In this document: positions 1 through 14,500 of the stretch, one piece after another
Layout: each line of letters begins with the position of its first letter
Position numbering within the stretch: position 1 is the stretch's first letter
Assembly: GCA_017590115.1 (NCBI GenBank)
Contig: JAGGNK010008448.1
Span: 1,612,001-1,676,000, forward strand
Origin: Montifringilla adamsi
Lineage: Eukaryota > Chordata > Aves > Passeriformes > Passeridae
Reading direction: 5' to 3'
Length of the DNA stretch: 64,000 nucleotides
Translations under genes and position numbers: made by a program
The notes under the pieces: model-generated
The model's input: only the letters and a program-made list of their open reading frames with translations
The model's database searches: none
Told to the model about the DNA's origin: nothing

Positions 1-1775
1 CGTTAGCGTGTTTCAGTACACATGGCTCAGCACATCAGCCCTGGCCATGTGCCAGCTAGAGGCTCAAGGGTTTGCAGTTACATCTGTGTGCTTGGAACAA
101 GGGGTCTGGCACTGACTGCCCCCTGCTTGGCCCAAACGAGCATCACTGAGCTCACTGAAGTCATTTTGCCTTCAGACTTGAGAAAGCAGGGACTTGGTGC
201 TGAGGCAATTTGATAATGAACACATCTCCTCACTGATGTTCGTTCCAATACCTGAAAAAGTTGATAAAGCTCTGCAGCTTGAAGTCTCTGTTCAGTTATA
301 TACCCTTGTCCTCTGCTTCAGTTGGAACATGGTGTGCAGTGCAAACTTGGGCCAAAGAACTCATCTTGATCTTATGAATTGTTTTATTATTATTTTAAGC
401 TATTATAATAGCTCTTAAAATTATAGAGATAATATATTATATTATATTATATTATTATATCTTCTATCTATCTTATAATAGATCCTTCAAAATCATTGCA
501 TGTTATACTAATACATTATTAGTAATATATTAATATAACCAATATGATTAATATTAATTTTTAATAAAAAATTGTTGAACTATTTGGCCCTGCTACACTG
601 ACAGAAGAGAACTTAGCAAAGTCAGGAGAAGTACGATCACATGCTTGGACAAACTGCAATGATGGTAGAAAAAGCTAGAACCAGAAAAGTAAATTATCTT
701 TATTTGTACACACGGCAAGGCTTTAAATCACTTTAAGCACAAGTGATGATTCAAATCAGTTTTTAAGGATAAAGTCCAGATGTCTCTGAAGTTATAAGGT
801 CTTATGTTTGTTTTTTCTTTACTGACTTCAGAAGAGAAAGAAGTCCCAGAAAGTAGAAGAGCTTTCAAATAGACAGTAAATTAACTACTGAAGTGGAACA
901 AGGACTAGCCATACATCACAGAAATTACTTGTGCACAGAAGTCTCCATCTAGATTAGAGAAGTACTCAGCTGAGAAAGCCAAGAGAATTAAAGAATGAAG
1001 AGATGGACAAAGATCAGACAGATCCTGAAATAAACTGTAATCAGACACATTTTTTATGTTAGAAATACAGTACAAGATTACCTGGTGTGGTTTGCACAGC
1101 AGCACTGCAGCTAACTGTGCTGCAGGGCTGTATGCAGCAGCAGATGCTGGTCCATGTGACTTTACTCAAACTTTTTTAATCACATTGGAAATGTAACATT
1201 TTCTTTCAGTGCCAGAGTTGCTGTGCAAAGGCAATATTCACAAATTTCACAACATAGTTCATTTCCAGGCAATCCAGTAAATTAATGTTTAATGAACATA
1301 TGGGGTTTTATAGTAAAGAATATTTCTAAGGAATAGAAGTTCTTTGATTCAGCGTCTTCTTTAATGATTTATTTTTGTAATATTGAAGTGGAAGGAAATT
1401 AACTTTTCACCATTCTCAGGTCTTTATCACAGCAAAGAATCTCTGGGACAGAAGGTGCATCCAACATTCAGACCTACTAAACATTTTTTGGGCCAAACAA
1501 ATAGGTTAGGCCAACTTTGCTTTTTCCTCACTTACGGGTCAAGCATCCTGTGCTACATTTCATTTCCATCCTTTTTTATATACCTCTTACACCCAAATTC
1601 TTTAGATGGTGGTCTTGTTTTTCCAGGCTGATTAGGTCTGGTGGGCTCTACCTTGTTTCCTGATGACTGCATTAACTGTGCTCAACTGGTTCTTCCTACA
1701 ACACTTCTTTCAAACCTGTGGGGGAAAAGCCAATGTGATAAAACAACAAACGATCACAGTAGAGGATGAGTGACC
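1..1775. other. DNA downstream of HTR7 exon 2 (intron or 3' flank)
   Basis: Mostly AT-rich, with no coding sequence I can support. On the minus strand it follows the HTR7 stop, so it is either 3' UTR or the intron before an optional last exon. I looked on the minus strand for the mammalian-type last exon and did not see it. Positions 430-560 are an AT-rich low-complexity patch with ATATT-like repeats. Confidence 0.6.
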
Positions 1776-1780
1776 TTACA
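1769..1780 (-). promoter_or_regulatory. HTR7: Tandem splice donors overlapping the HTR7 stop codon
   Basis: On the minus strand the end of exon 2 reads CT|GTAAG|GTCACT. The first donor has GT at 1779-1778 and the second at 1774-1773, five bases apart. Splicing at the second site, or not splicing, keeps the TAA at 1778-1776 and ends the protein at EFVL. Splicing at the first removes the stop and extends the C-tail into a further exon. In mammals, 5-HT7 isoforms (a) and (b) are known to arise from such a five-base difference. That this bird uses both sites is inference. Confidence 0.7.
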
Positions 1781-2526
1781 GAACGAATTCTGGCTTTTCT
1801 GCAAGCTTCAGAGCCTCGTGCATGCCTGCGGCCGAGAGCTTGCGGTTGATGTTCCTGTATCTGCATTGCAGCAGGTTGCGATAGGTTGTCCTCAGGTCCC
1901 GGTTGAAGAAGGCATAGATAAAAGGGTTAATGAGAGAGTTTGCATAGCCCAGCCACAGAAATGTTCTCTCCACCCAGAGTGGGATGCAGCTGCACGCTGT
2001 ACCACAGATGAAGGGCCTTGCAGTTGAGAGGAGGAAAAAGGGCAGCCAGCAGACTGTGAATGCCCCAACAATAATCCCAAGGGTGGTGGCAGCTTTCTGT
2101 TCTCTTTTAAAGATGGAAATGTTTCTCTTGTCATGCTTTAGGAGTCGTGAAAAATTAGTACATTCTTCAGATTCCTTGTGCAGTTTTACAAGTCCATTCA
2201 CAGAAATCCCTTCCATTTCTTCCAGACGGGGAAAACCAGTAAACTTGTGTTTAGCAGCACTCCTCCTGGCAGCTTTATAAATCTGATAGTACATGAAAAG
2301 CATCACTGACATTGGAATATAAAATGCAACTGCTGTGGAGTAAATGGTGTAGCCAAAGTCTTGACTGATGAGACAAACCTTTTCGTCATTCACATTCTGG
2401 GCCCAGCCGAAGAGCGGGGGTAAGGTGATGGAGGCAGACAAAAGCCAGACACACAGGATCATTTTGGCCATACACTTCCCATTCTGCCTTACAGGGTACG
2501 TAAGGGGTCTTGTTATTCCCAGGTAC
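1776..2526 (-). CDS. HTR7: HTR7 coding exon 2 (with in-exon stop)
   Basis: Starts after the acceptor TTCCAG at 2532-2527. It completes R177 and continues YLGITRPLTYPVRQNGKC, then TM4 to TM7 and the C-tail. The reading frame ends in a TAA at 1778-1776 that is part of a splice-donor sequence, so this exon can end in two ways (see the tandem-donor feature). The third intracellular loop, roughly residues 264-322, carries basic residues and the KREQKAATT stretch next to TM6, as in human 5-HT7. Confidence 0.97.
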
Positions 2527-5500
2527 CTGGAAGGATAACACAGAGTTACTACAGAGGGCAGGGGTTAACTGTCAAAAGTTATTCACTTATTCTGCCCTAG
2601 ACCAAAATCTTTGGCTAAGTTTTCCATTTCATAATTTTCAATCTTCTCTTTGCATGTACTTCCAACGTGTAAATTCATGTGTCTTTCATGTTGAAGTTTA
2701 TAATGTTAGTATTCTATATAAGAGGTCTTTTATTCCAGAAGGAAAACTCCCATTAGCCTTAACAGGCTGTGATTTCTATGAATCTGTTCAATTTTCATGC
2801 ACATAAAGCACATTTCGGCTTTTAAAGAAATTCTGAAACCTAAATTTTATTTTGCTACCTTAAGAAATCTTGGAGTATTGAAGAGCACTCATTCCATGAA
2901 GTCTATCACTTTTTGTATTGAGTGGATGGTTATAACAAGCAAGCATTCATCTTCACTCTTCTTATGTATTCAAAAATTAGGAAGAGCCCTGCCACTAAGC
3001 TGAGATGATGAGCTGTCTTTCTTTCCTTCACGTTTCAGGCAGGAACAGCAAACTGTGAACTTATACCAAGAGTAGACTATTTCAGTACTAAAATAATTCT
3101 TTTTATTATCACTTAATTAGAAAGAAAATATATTTATTCAAGGTCCAAACTTTTCCTGAGCAAAGTAAAAATCTGTCCCAGTTCAAGGAGACCGGGGAAG
3201 AAAACACAGTTTTACAGACATTAAAAATGTTTATAATAGGTCAATTTGTCATAGGAAAAAAAAATTACATCTGTTGGCAACTTTTATATTTCCTAATTCG
3301 TGGTATTTTAAACTAAGTATCTTTATCTAATTACAAAAGTATTACTATGGCTCTATATAGCTGGGTAAGAATATCCTAAGTTTGAATTTACTTTCAACTG
3401 TAGAAAATTTCTGTATTTCCTCTCTAACAATGGGAATTTTCTCTTAGATGGAATCATATGCCTTTATTTAGATCTAAGATTTTTAATTTCACTTTTGGCT
3501 TCTGCTCAACTGGAACTTACCTATCAGTTACTGTTAACTCCTCAAATTGTTCTTCTTCACTTCCCTCAAAAGGATTTAGAGAAAATCAGTGTGATTTGTT
3601 TTGTTATTTGTAAAAGAAATTATTTCAAATCAAGTTCCTGAATAATGCTTTGGTTTCAAGAGCTACCAGTGTTTACTCATATAGTGAAAGCTGTGGATTG
3701 TTACAAACAAGAACTATAGCAATGTGATTTAAAATATTTTCGAGGAGCATGTTTTCTCTGTCTATTCACTTTGCAGAACAAACACGAGATTTGCCTGGCT
3801 CTGTGGAATGCATTGTTAATGTTACTGCAGTGCAGTAGATCATGGCCAGTGCTCTTGCTTTATACAAGCACATGGATATGCTAGAGTTATGGAAGTAAAA
3901 GAAACATCATTTATTGATCTGTTCTGATGAGTATCAACAATCTTGTTCAACCATGTCATTGGTTTGATATTGCTGTTGTGACAAGTGTTACACAAAGGAC
4001 TGGTTTATTGTGCCCTATTCTTGACAGGGTGCACAAGTAAATTACAGCAGGTCAGTATTTTGCCAGTGAATCTGTGCCTGGAGGGGCCATGAGCAAGGAA
4101 TTCTTGTTGGAATTGTCTGGGATCAGAGCAGTGCAGTCCATGGACCTTGCTGCTAAAAAGGGCTGCTAAAAAGGGCTGCTTCTTGTGCCCATCAGCATCA
4201 ACCACTGGCTCAGCAGCCATGGGCATCGTGCAGAGACCATGGAGATTTCTGTGTTATAGCACCATGGCCAAAACCATCCTCACTCCCAAGGAGCCAAGGG
4301 TTTTCCAAGGTGCTCCAAGATATGGAAGAGAGGAATTAGTGCAGTGAAACTTCAGTTTAACTAATTAAAGTATACATCACACTGCTTTAAGCAATGCAAC
4401 TGCAGCAAGGGTGAGCTCTCAGCTGCAGTCTTTCAGGGACAAGAGTGGCCTACCCTTAAAATTCATCTAAGAATAGCCCAGTTTAGGTACAAAACAGCTA
4501 AACACATCCTTTGTGTGCAAAGACTTCTTGTCATTTACTGTGTGTTGTTGTCAAAAAAATCCTTATCTTCCTTCCTGAAGTATGTACTCCTATAGCTATT
4601 ACCCAACTGGTCACTAAAAATAACACTTTTAGGGTGAACTTTGTTATGTAGCTAAAAACGTTAAGCTAGATTTCTGTAAAAATCAGATCTGTGGGCTGCA
4701 TATTCTGAGTGCCTAGTGATGCATTCTCATGCACCAGAATATAACAAAAAGAATTCATGAAAGCATAAGTACACTGAAAAGAATGAAAATTCATTAGTTT
4801 TGCCCTGGCATCACTTTTTTTGGAGTGTATCTTTTCTTCAGAAATGCTATTTGAAATTAAAATATGTTAATTAGCATAAAAATACACCAGCATCTCTTCT
4901 GCCTTATTCATTTTGCTAAATGTAGTATGATAGGGGGAAAGAAGTCAGCAGGCACAAATGAAGGAATGTTATCTTTTAATCTCTCTATATGAAATCCATT
5001 ACCCTTGAAAACTCATTTGCAACGTCAAAATAATGTAAATCACTACTGTTGTCTAATACACTAGGGAGTGTTCAGGGCTTAACAGATTCATGAACTTCAA
5101 AAATATTGTCAAATTCAGTGGGAAAATATGCTTTTTAATGCTTAAACTAGTACTTTAATAAAAAATACTTAGAGTAAATCAGCTGAACTTAATATATTCA
5201 AGTGTAAGTAACACCTTGAGGTCTTATTACTGGGAAAGATGGAAGTCAGAGTCCCTAAAAAGCCCATTTAATGTGTCTCAACTATCCCCCACATGAAAGA
5301 AGTGTCTCAGACTTGTTATTCTGAGATTTGCTTCTTTCACATGCCACAGATGTTCATTTTGATCTTGGTGGAGAAGAAACTGTGCCTGGGTTCTCACTTT
5401 TAAAAGAAGGGCAATGCTATTTTGTATTCTTCCTGCTCTGAATTTCTTGACTCAGTGGTTCTGCCAGACAGGACATCTCTCCATGTTACACCCAGCACAG

Positions 5501-8500
5501 TGAGGTCTGTATCTGGGTTACTCCCCAAAGGCAGATGAATGGCCTTTATTTCTTCTAAATTGGTCATGGCATTTCCCATTCAGCGCTGCCTGCTGCTGCA
5601 TGCAGAACACTGAAGTGCAGGATGCTGTTTCAACCCTACAAGAGGCACAACACACACAGCAGTCACGTTCTGTTGCCACTCCAAAGATGCTGGGTGAGTG
5701 GAAAACACTGAGAAGGAAGAAGATGGCACTGCTGTCTAATTGATACAGCAAAAAAGGGTGATGTGAACACTTTTCTGCTGCATCACGTACGTGGAAAACA
5801 GACCCTTGCTTGGGGAGCTCAAAGTAAACAGCAGAGACCAAAAAAGACAGCAAATGGTGAAGGGCAGAGTAAACTTCTTGTTACGTGTATGTGTATAAAC
5901 ACATGAGCACATCCCTGCTCTGGGTTGCTCTCATGGTTTCTTCAGTGTCTCTTCTTCCCCACTGGGGGTTCTGCTGCAGCCCCATTCAGGTGTGAGGCAT
6001 ACACACTGTGCCCAGCTCTGGGGACGAGAAATTACCCCATCCTCTTTCTGGAGCTCTGTTCAAACCTGGAAAGGGGTAGACAAAAATTCCTTCCTTTCAG
6101 CCACTGTACACAACTGCCATTTGCCACACACAATGAGCACCAACAGTGTAAAAGGTAAATGAACAAATCCTTTCCTTTTGCTTTACAAAAATGTGATTCC
6201 CTGTGATATAGAATTCTTCCCTGGGATCTCTAAATGGTTAGCATTTAATGACAATAAATTGTCACAGACAATTTAATGTAAAACCATTACAACTATATAG
6301 GTCTGTTCCTGAGACAATTCAGTTTGTGAGCTTTTCCATTCTGCCTTTTCTGCTATCAATCCATTACAAAGACCACAGAGAATAGTTTTTGTCCTACAGG
6401 GCTAAAAAAAACCCCTATGATGACATAGGCAGATGGGTCTAGTCCCCACACCTTTTGAAATATCCAGGAAACAACCTGAGACTTAACAGCTACATTGACT
6501 TAAACAATAGAAAGAAAAAGAGTAACAAGATGGTCCAATTTGTGATCATGTGTCCTAAATCCTTCTTTCCTAGCTCCATTATATGGCTAAAATATAAAGA
6601 GCAAAAGGACTTGCCTGTCACTGTGAGCAAAGTCATAGAGCAATAGAAAAGTGTACAGTTAAAAGAATTAATACAATTTTGAAGCTTCCTGCCCAATTCA
6701 ATAATAAACTGAATGCATTCTGACATCAGCATCACTTATGCAGCTGTTGTACACACATGTAATTCCTTTGTTTCTGGTCTCCATGTACTTTATAGACAGT
6801 TGGAATTCCAGTCTAGTTAGCCCACATTTATGTCTCAGAATTCACTGACTTGATCTAACAGATTCCAGAATCAAATTAGATCTTTCACTGTCTTACTATG
6901 CTTTACAAAGCAGATTGGATTGCAATGGAGTAACACTAGAAACATTATACTGGAGATGATACAGATGTGTATTACAGCTATTTCTGCCAGGAATCACAAC
7001 ATATTTTACCACTTACCATTTGATTAGAAGTTGTGCTTAATATGAGGTTCTGTCAGTTCTCCTATCGTTGTATTTTAAGAGGCATAAAACTGCTTTATTC
7101 CAAAGACACAACAATGCTTCCTCTGCTGCTCTGTTTCTCTAGCACAGAAGCTTTCTGTCTTCAGTATGTATCTCCATGCAGGATTTCTTTGCAAACCCAC
7201 ATCTATAGACTCCCATCCTGTATTTCACCTGCAATAATAACTTGTTCTGAAGAATTGTGCTGATCTACTGGCTTTTCTTCATTGGCTATGATTCTCTCAT
7301 CATTTTTCATAGTTTATTTTTCTATTTGGTTTGGCTCAACATTGAGAGACTCTTCACAAAAATAGGAGCAAAATGCCATTCCTAAAATCTATCCAGCATT
7401 GAAAAATATTCTCTCTAGTATAGTAATATATCTAGATAACTTTTTTCCTTTCCTTCAAATATAAATGGAACAAGTTGAAACAAATACCAAATCTATTATT
7501 TCTGTTATGGCTGTGTCAAAACACCTAGCAAATACTGTTTTCTTTTCAAATATATTTACACAATGCAAGAGAAGCCCTGTCCCTCAGACTTTCTTTTAAA
7601 TAAAACAAGGTATACAAACATACAAATTGATCAGGAAAATACTATTCCCACCATATACTTAAGTAATTGAGACAGAAGTAAAAGAACAGAAGTATGGAAA
7701 GGTCTAAATGGGGGACATGAGTATTGCAGTGCACAGCTATGGTGCTGTAAGGTGACAATTACCTTGTTCATTATTCTACAACAGTACTTTACTTTTCTGC
7801 AATACATACTGGCTCACAATCACATCATGATCACTGCCAGTTCATTTCCTGGGAAGAGGAGGATATTTCAGAGGCAGTAAAATACTTTTCTCCTTAGCAG
7901 AAATGCTCAAAATTACTAATTTATCTGCATATATGAAACCACTCAGAATATTAATTGGGTTGCTTTAAAACCTAAACAAAACATCAGGCAATGGTAGAGT
8001 GAGACAGCAGAACTGACAAAATCAAAACACAGTGGAGAGAAAAATACTTTGATTAGTTCTATGTTCTTTGTAGTTAAATGTTGCATCGTTCCTCTGCTGT
8101 GAATTAGTACACAATTTATAAAGTCTTAGCACAGTGGTCAGCTTCCACATCTTAATTGCTAGAAATCCTAGAAAGCTCTGCTTCATCCTTCTCAGCTGAT
8201 GGTGAATCAACAAATATAGAAGATCTCAAATGTATGTTTTGATATCTATTCTTCTAGATGCTTATGCTTCACATTTCATAAAATCTCAACATTATTGTAA
8301 TTGAAATGGTGATGTGTTAATTTTGTTATTTGAAAAAATGAGAATGAAACACTTGTTTTGCTTTCAGTAAGGTTAACACTTTACATTATTCCTTTTTCTT
8401 CTTAATTCCCCTCTTTCTTCTCCCTTCTTACATTATTCTTCTTTTGCTTCTTAAGGGTAACACCTTAAATTATTCCCCTTTTTCTTCTTAATTTCTTCTT

Positions 8501-11500
8501 AATGAAATGTATTTTCTTAAATTCTTTTTATAACAGAATGACCTTCATTTCCACTGCTATAGTGGGCACATATTTAATTTATTCTACATAGTAAATGTTC
8601 TGACTTGATTTTTCTTTTTCTCAAAAATCGTTGTAGGGGGTTATTTTTGATGAATTCAAAGTGTAGGCTTTCCTGGCAGTGGGGGAGGATTAAGTCAATC
8701 AAAATTAAATAACTTCATTCTAAAGGAATGCAATTTGCATAGTAGAAGGTTGCTTTCTCCTCTCATGCATTTCTTTTAGTTTCTCTGTGCTTTCCTGGGC
8801 TTTCTTCCTTTCATATGGTATAACTTTACAGCTTCATATTTTTCTTATTTATTTTAGCTCATTTTTATTTCACCTTCTTGCTGTCTTATTTCTCTTTCTC
8901 TTATTATCTCTGTATTTTTCCTTCTTCATTTTCGCCTACTAATCTTAGACGTCCACCCCATAGACAGGGGATGCATTCTGTTCTCTTTCTAAGAAATACA
9001 CAACATCCATCCTGCCAGAATACGTGTAACATCCTTCCATTCAACTTCTCTTACCTTACTTGTAATTCTAAAACCATGTCACTCTTTACTTTCAGACCTT
9101 GGCAAATTTCTTCCACCTGCCCTCACCCTTTGCCTTTCATTTTCACCCTGCATGCCTGTCAAAGCATTTATCACCTATCACATCTTGTTCTCAGCTCCAT
9201 GACAAACCAGTTCTTTAGCCTTTCATTTTCCACTGCAAATTATACATTGCTTGGAAGGAAAAGTCCCAAAATGTAGTTGCTGATGTTTACCTTGCAGCTC
9301 TGCCTGAATAATATGTATTTCCTACCCAATATTTTGCAACTACCCTTATAAATGTTCTAAATTATAGACTAAATGCTTTTATTAACTCTCTTTGAAGAGA
9401 ATTGTACCTGTATATTTTCCTTTTTCTACCATCACCAGTGACATTAATGTAGGAGACATAAGGAGGGAGGTGGATTTCAGCCTGTTTAACCCCTCACCAG
9501 CCTCCTAGAAACCAGATACATTTGAAAACTGAAAAGGTTTTGGACACAAATTATTTAGAATTAAGTTGCATTCTGTAATGGAAGGCTTACTATTTTTAAA
9601 TTTTTAAAAAATGTCTGAACTCCAGCTTTGTGGGTTTCATCATGGCTTGTTTCCTGTATACAAGTGTGGTTTGCTTACTGAGTGCCACAGGATTAATTAT
9701 ATACAGAGCTCAAAAGTGCTTTTCACCCCACTTCTTGAGAAATAATCTGTAACACTTCAAAAGCTCTCCAATCCAGGCAAGTCACACAATGGAAGAATCA
9801 TTTTTCTTTACACTATTCAACAATGTGGAAGGATGAGGGAAAATAAAAAATATTTTCATGCTTTTCTAAAAGAAAATGCGTAACTGTGTCAGGGACATAC
9901 TACCCACTTCTGCCTTTTCACACACACAACACACCCGCTCCCAGGTTTGCAAGATCCTTTATTTAATGCAGATATGTTTATTTTTGTGGAATGAGAGAGA
10001 AGAGAGTCAAAATGTTTTTCCTAATTTTTTTCCTAAGTAAAAAGTTATATTAATCAAAATATAGAACAAAGTATGATTTACAACACATACTAGTAACATT
10101 TTAGGAATATCCCCTAGAGAAAGACTTCTCAGGTTTTTTTAGAAATATCTAATTTACTGAAAATTTCTTCCTTAAATTCATCATATATATACACAAGCTG
10201 CTTCACAAGTGCAGAAGCTTGTAAATCCAGGTTCATACCCTGTGGTATCATTCAGAATAGTTCTTAAGTCATTTTATCAAGGAGAAAAAGGAAAATTGAA
10301 ACATCTTCAAAGATGGCAGTTTTTTGCTATCTTCAATAAGGGGATTTATATCAGAAAACACTATTTCTATCACAATTCACATTTCATTATTCTACATTGA
10401 GACCCTTTTTATTATCCCAAAATATTGTAGACCCATAGAAAAAAATGCAGTGCATTTGCATCTGTCAACAGCATGTCAACTGTTATACCTGAGCATCTAA
10501 TTACATGGGTTTTCTACTCGCATTTTTATGTGTGTATGATGCAGTATTTCATTTTATTAACATGCCTGGCCTCTTTTTGAGAGGGCAGAGAAGAGGTTTA
10601 ACCTTCTGATACTCTCTGGGAGACTAACATAGGAAAAACTCCCTTCTAGAAAATGAATTAAAGAGGAATTGCATTCGTGTTTATTTTTGTCTGGTTGTGA
10701 TGCAACGTTCATTAGCAATTCAACATGCAGGAAAATAGGTTGGAAAAAGCTAGGAAAGAGGTTTTATCTCATGTGGCCTTTTGTATGTTAGAGGAGAACT
10801 GGGTAACTCTGAAAAGGGAAAATGAATCTGTAAATGATGTGGCATGACTGGAGGGAGGTGGTGCTGTCAGTGAGCCTGAGGAGCAGCAGAGGCCGAAAGC
10901 TACAGGGGGAGGATGAGGCTTGACTTGAAATTTTGCTCAATAGTGGAACTTAAAGATCCCTTTAAAGGTCTGGCCTCTTGAAGCACCAGCTCAGATGAAG
11001 TCAGCTGGTGCTTCAAGAGAAGTACTCTTTTCAACAGAGGCAGTTTCTGAATAAACAAAAATAAAAATGGAAAAGAATATGTTTTGCAGATAGGAACTGG
11101 AAAATCCTCATTTTCCTTTTGTGTTCTCCCCATCTCAACTCTCTTGTCCCTCACACCCAGGGGAATTGTCAGAGAATGTGTGGAAGCTCGATTTCAGAGC
11201 TATGAAAAACTGTCTTTTGTTTTTTAATCAATGACTACCATAAAGCAGAAATGGCTAAGGTGATTTTCTCCAACTTCACTACATGAGTCACGCTTGGATT
11301 GATACTAAACATCAGCTTAAAAGGAATTATTTTGAAAGTTATAATAGTGTTTCAAAATGAAAGCCTCCCACAACTTTAACTAGAAAATCATGACTGATGT
11401 CTTCAGTACAATTAAATTAAACATTTCAGAAATTTCCACAGTATAAGTGATGAATGAAATGAAAAACCGCAGCCCACTGAACTGCTAATACCAGTATATT

Positions 11501-14500
11501 AAAACAAAGTATCCTCAGGGAATAGCTATTTCAGTGTGCTGATATTATGTCCCTTCTCTTCCTTCCTTGAATACAAACAGTTTAAACATAATGTCTCCAG
11601 ATAAAGCACTTAAGGAACAACCCCCTCTAGAATACTTCTTCCCTCCTCTCCCTTCTTTCTTTTCCTCTCTCTGAATAGACAGGAAAAATGCTGGAAAGAC
11701 CAGGTCCAAATTCTCCTCTTTGCTTCTTCATGACAGTAACTCTGCAAGAGGCCTAAGGAACATTTGTTCAATTATGGGTGAATCTCAGTACAGACCCAAA
11801 CTACTTGGACATTTTTGGCTTTGTCCATAGTTGTATTGGCCTGAAGGCAGATCTGATTTTTTTTTTTTTTTTTTAATCACACAAAAGTTTTGTTGTGTTC
11901 CACTGGACCAGGTATGTGAAAATTATCAATGTTGACCTCAAGCTTTACTTGTTTGCCCAAGCTTGGCCAGAAAAAAAAACAAACAGTATCAATAAAGTGT
12001 TTTAGATTCAGAGGAAAACCCAAGTCTAAAGCAGGTTTCATCAAGAATATTCTTTCAAAATCTTTGGGATATACGAAGCATCTTGTATAGTGTTTATCTG
12101 GCTGGTTTTTAAAGACGCACACTGGAGTTGCTTCCCCTACAGTTGGAAAATAATTTCTCTCTTCCTAGTATGAATAAGTCTTAACACAGGAAAAATCATA
12201 TCCAGTTTTGGAACAGAGGCTGTGGCCTGGAGAGAGCACAGCATGAGGGGAAGCTATCAAGGAAGGAAGGCAGGAGGATAGATCAAATTGTGAGTCTACA
12301 GTTCAAGAACCTTTTAGAAAACTGCTGCTCACAGTCCTTTTCAGCAGAACCTTTTGCTTCAGTGACCTATCATTAATAAGGTGATTCCTCCCCTGTAACT
12401 TATATAAACAGTGATTTTGTGTAATATCTCGCTATTTTAGCAGTATATTTTCTGCTCAGTATGTGGTACAGAATGAGGTTATCATGTCTTATCATCTTTC
12501 ATGCCAATGAATGTAAAGTTGACTGTAGCTACCACACTTCTCAACCCTATGTCATTTATTTTCTTAGCACTCATTTTAACTAACATATTCCCTTACAGCA
12601 TGCTTAAACACCCAGTCTCAAATTCTCCCTTCATGTGTAATTCTCTTGCCTGCTGTCATTTTCCTCACAAAATGTCTCATTAAGTAATATTTTGGAATTT
12701 AGTATCAATAAATAAATTGGTCAGATTGAGCTCTTCTATATAAATGGGAAATAGAACATTTTCAGGAATTTAATATTACTTTATGATTATTTCTTCCCTT
12801 TGCAGTCATTCAGAATCCCTAAATACAGAGCCCCAGGTGCCCTTTAACTGAAGGAGAAGCTTAAAGGAGAGAAAGATGTAGTGATGAGAAGTAACTGCAG
12901 CAAAACCCAAACTGCAGTCAATAAAACTCTGTGTTCAGCCTTTCCCAACCTCAGTATTTAGTCCTTCATTTGTCACGATATTTATTCATTTTTGCCAGCA
13001 GCCTTTGGAATGAAGAAAGTAATGGCCAAGTGGACACTATTTCTTTCTAGCTGACAAATCCTCCACCCTAGCAACCTTTGAATCTCCTGGGTCTTGCTCA
13101 GACGTGCCAGGCTGCGGTTCCACACGGGTGGCTGTTTTCAGCTGGCACAGTAACATTTAGTCCAACCCCAAGAGTCCATACTCCCCACTGAAGATGTCAC
13201 CTGGTCTACCTTTGTAAAGGCAGCCGTGAGTAAGCTCACAGACAGGAAACCTGGGGAAAGATTAGCCAGGACAGTGTGTCCTCTGTCTAATGAACACAGG
13301 CCTGTCTACAACAAATTTCCACTACAGTGTATTCTTTTTCTCAGCAACATCCTTCATATTTTTCTTTCTTTTTAAAATCATGTGAAATCTGCAACACTAA
13401 ATATTTTTAAAATATAGAACACAGCTCAACACAAACTGCTACCACCAACTTCACAGGCATGAAAATATAGTACATCCAATCTATAAAATGAACCTCTTGC
13501 TTTTTTCTTGTCAAAAAGGGAGTTTCCGGCTCTCTTCCCCTGGACTTTCTATATAGAACGACAAAATTTGAGGACAGATTCAGGTATTGATTTTTCACAA
13601 ATACCCATTTTTCCAGCTCAGTGTGTGATTGTGTGGTCTCAATACCTTCACAACACCTTTTCATGTTTCTCAGAATTTAGAATTACACATTTATGCTAAA
13701 ACAGAAACACAGCTGATGATAGATCATGTCCTCCTCCAAATCTTTAAAGCTAGCAGGATGTAAAGATTATCAAGGATCCCAGAACTCTCTTTTGTATTCA
13801 TTTTACAGACGCTACACCACACAGGATGCTACACCACAAAAGTGGGATCAGCAGAAAGCAGCCCTTCTTCCCAGCTCTCAGTGAGTATATCTTTCCTTTG
13901 CTTTTTTTTTTCCTCAGCAACAAGTTGCCAACTCTAAGGTTCTTTTGAGATATGGTGGCATCAACTCTGTGAGGATAAAAAGCAAAATACCTAAGGTTTA
14001 TTTCTGTGACTACAGCTTCCAATGATAACTGCTCCATTGCCAGGCAGAAAACCTCAAATATTCATTTTAATTTAGGAGCAGAACGTTGGCATCAGTGTGG
14101 GCTGAATCACCACAGCTGGACATCTCAGGTAGCTCACTGCAGCTGCAGGTGTTTGAGAAATTTGACAAGGTCCTCCCTTTATTTCAACAGTAGCAGTGCA
14201 GAAGCTTTGTGTTAAATAATGGGCTTTGGAAATTTTAAGCTCCTTCTTGTGTTGTTTAATTCATAGACAAATGGTCCACAATGCTATTTTATTTTCAGTT
14301 ATTTTTTTAAGAAAACAATATTGTGTTCTGTTAATGACCATATTCATTTTGCAAAAATAGCTTTTTCATATGGGACAATACACTCTTGAGACACAACAAT
14401 CACTATTGTTGCTAAAACTGCTTGTGATAAGAAGTGGATCTTCAAGTGCAGATATTTAGGGTAAAAAGAAAACTGCAGTACATAACAATTCAAAAGTTAA

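Noticed and set aside
1..1775. HTR7 alternative last exon, as in mammalian isoforms (a) and (d)
   Set aside because: I searched the minus strand for the mammalian-type tail and its acceptor and found nothing convincing; it probably lies outside the window.
8878..9276. 132-codon plus-strand frame in the HTR7 intron
   Set aside because: It is low-complexity, pyrimidine-rich sequence giving Ser/Phe/Leu/His-rich translation, with no recognisable family.
10975..11019. The hairpin as a microRNA gene
   Set aside because: The whole hairpin is about 45 nt with a 17-bp stem, too short for a normal precursor, and I recognise no known miRNA in it.
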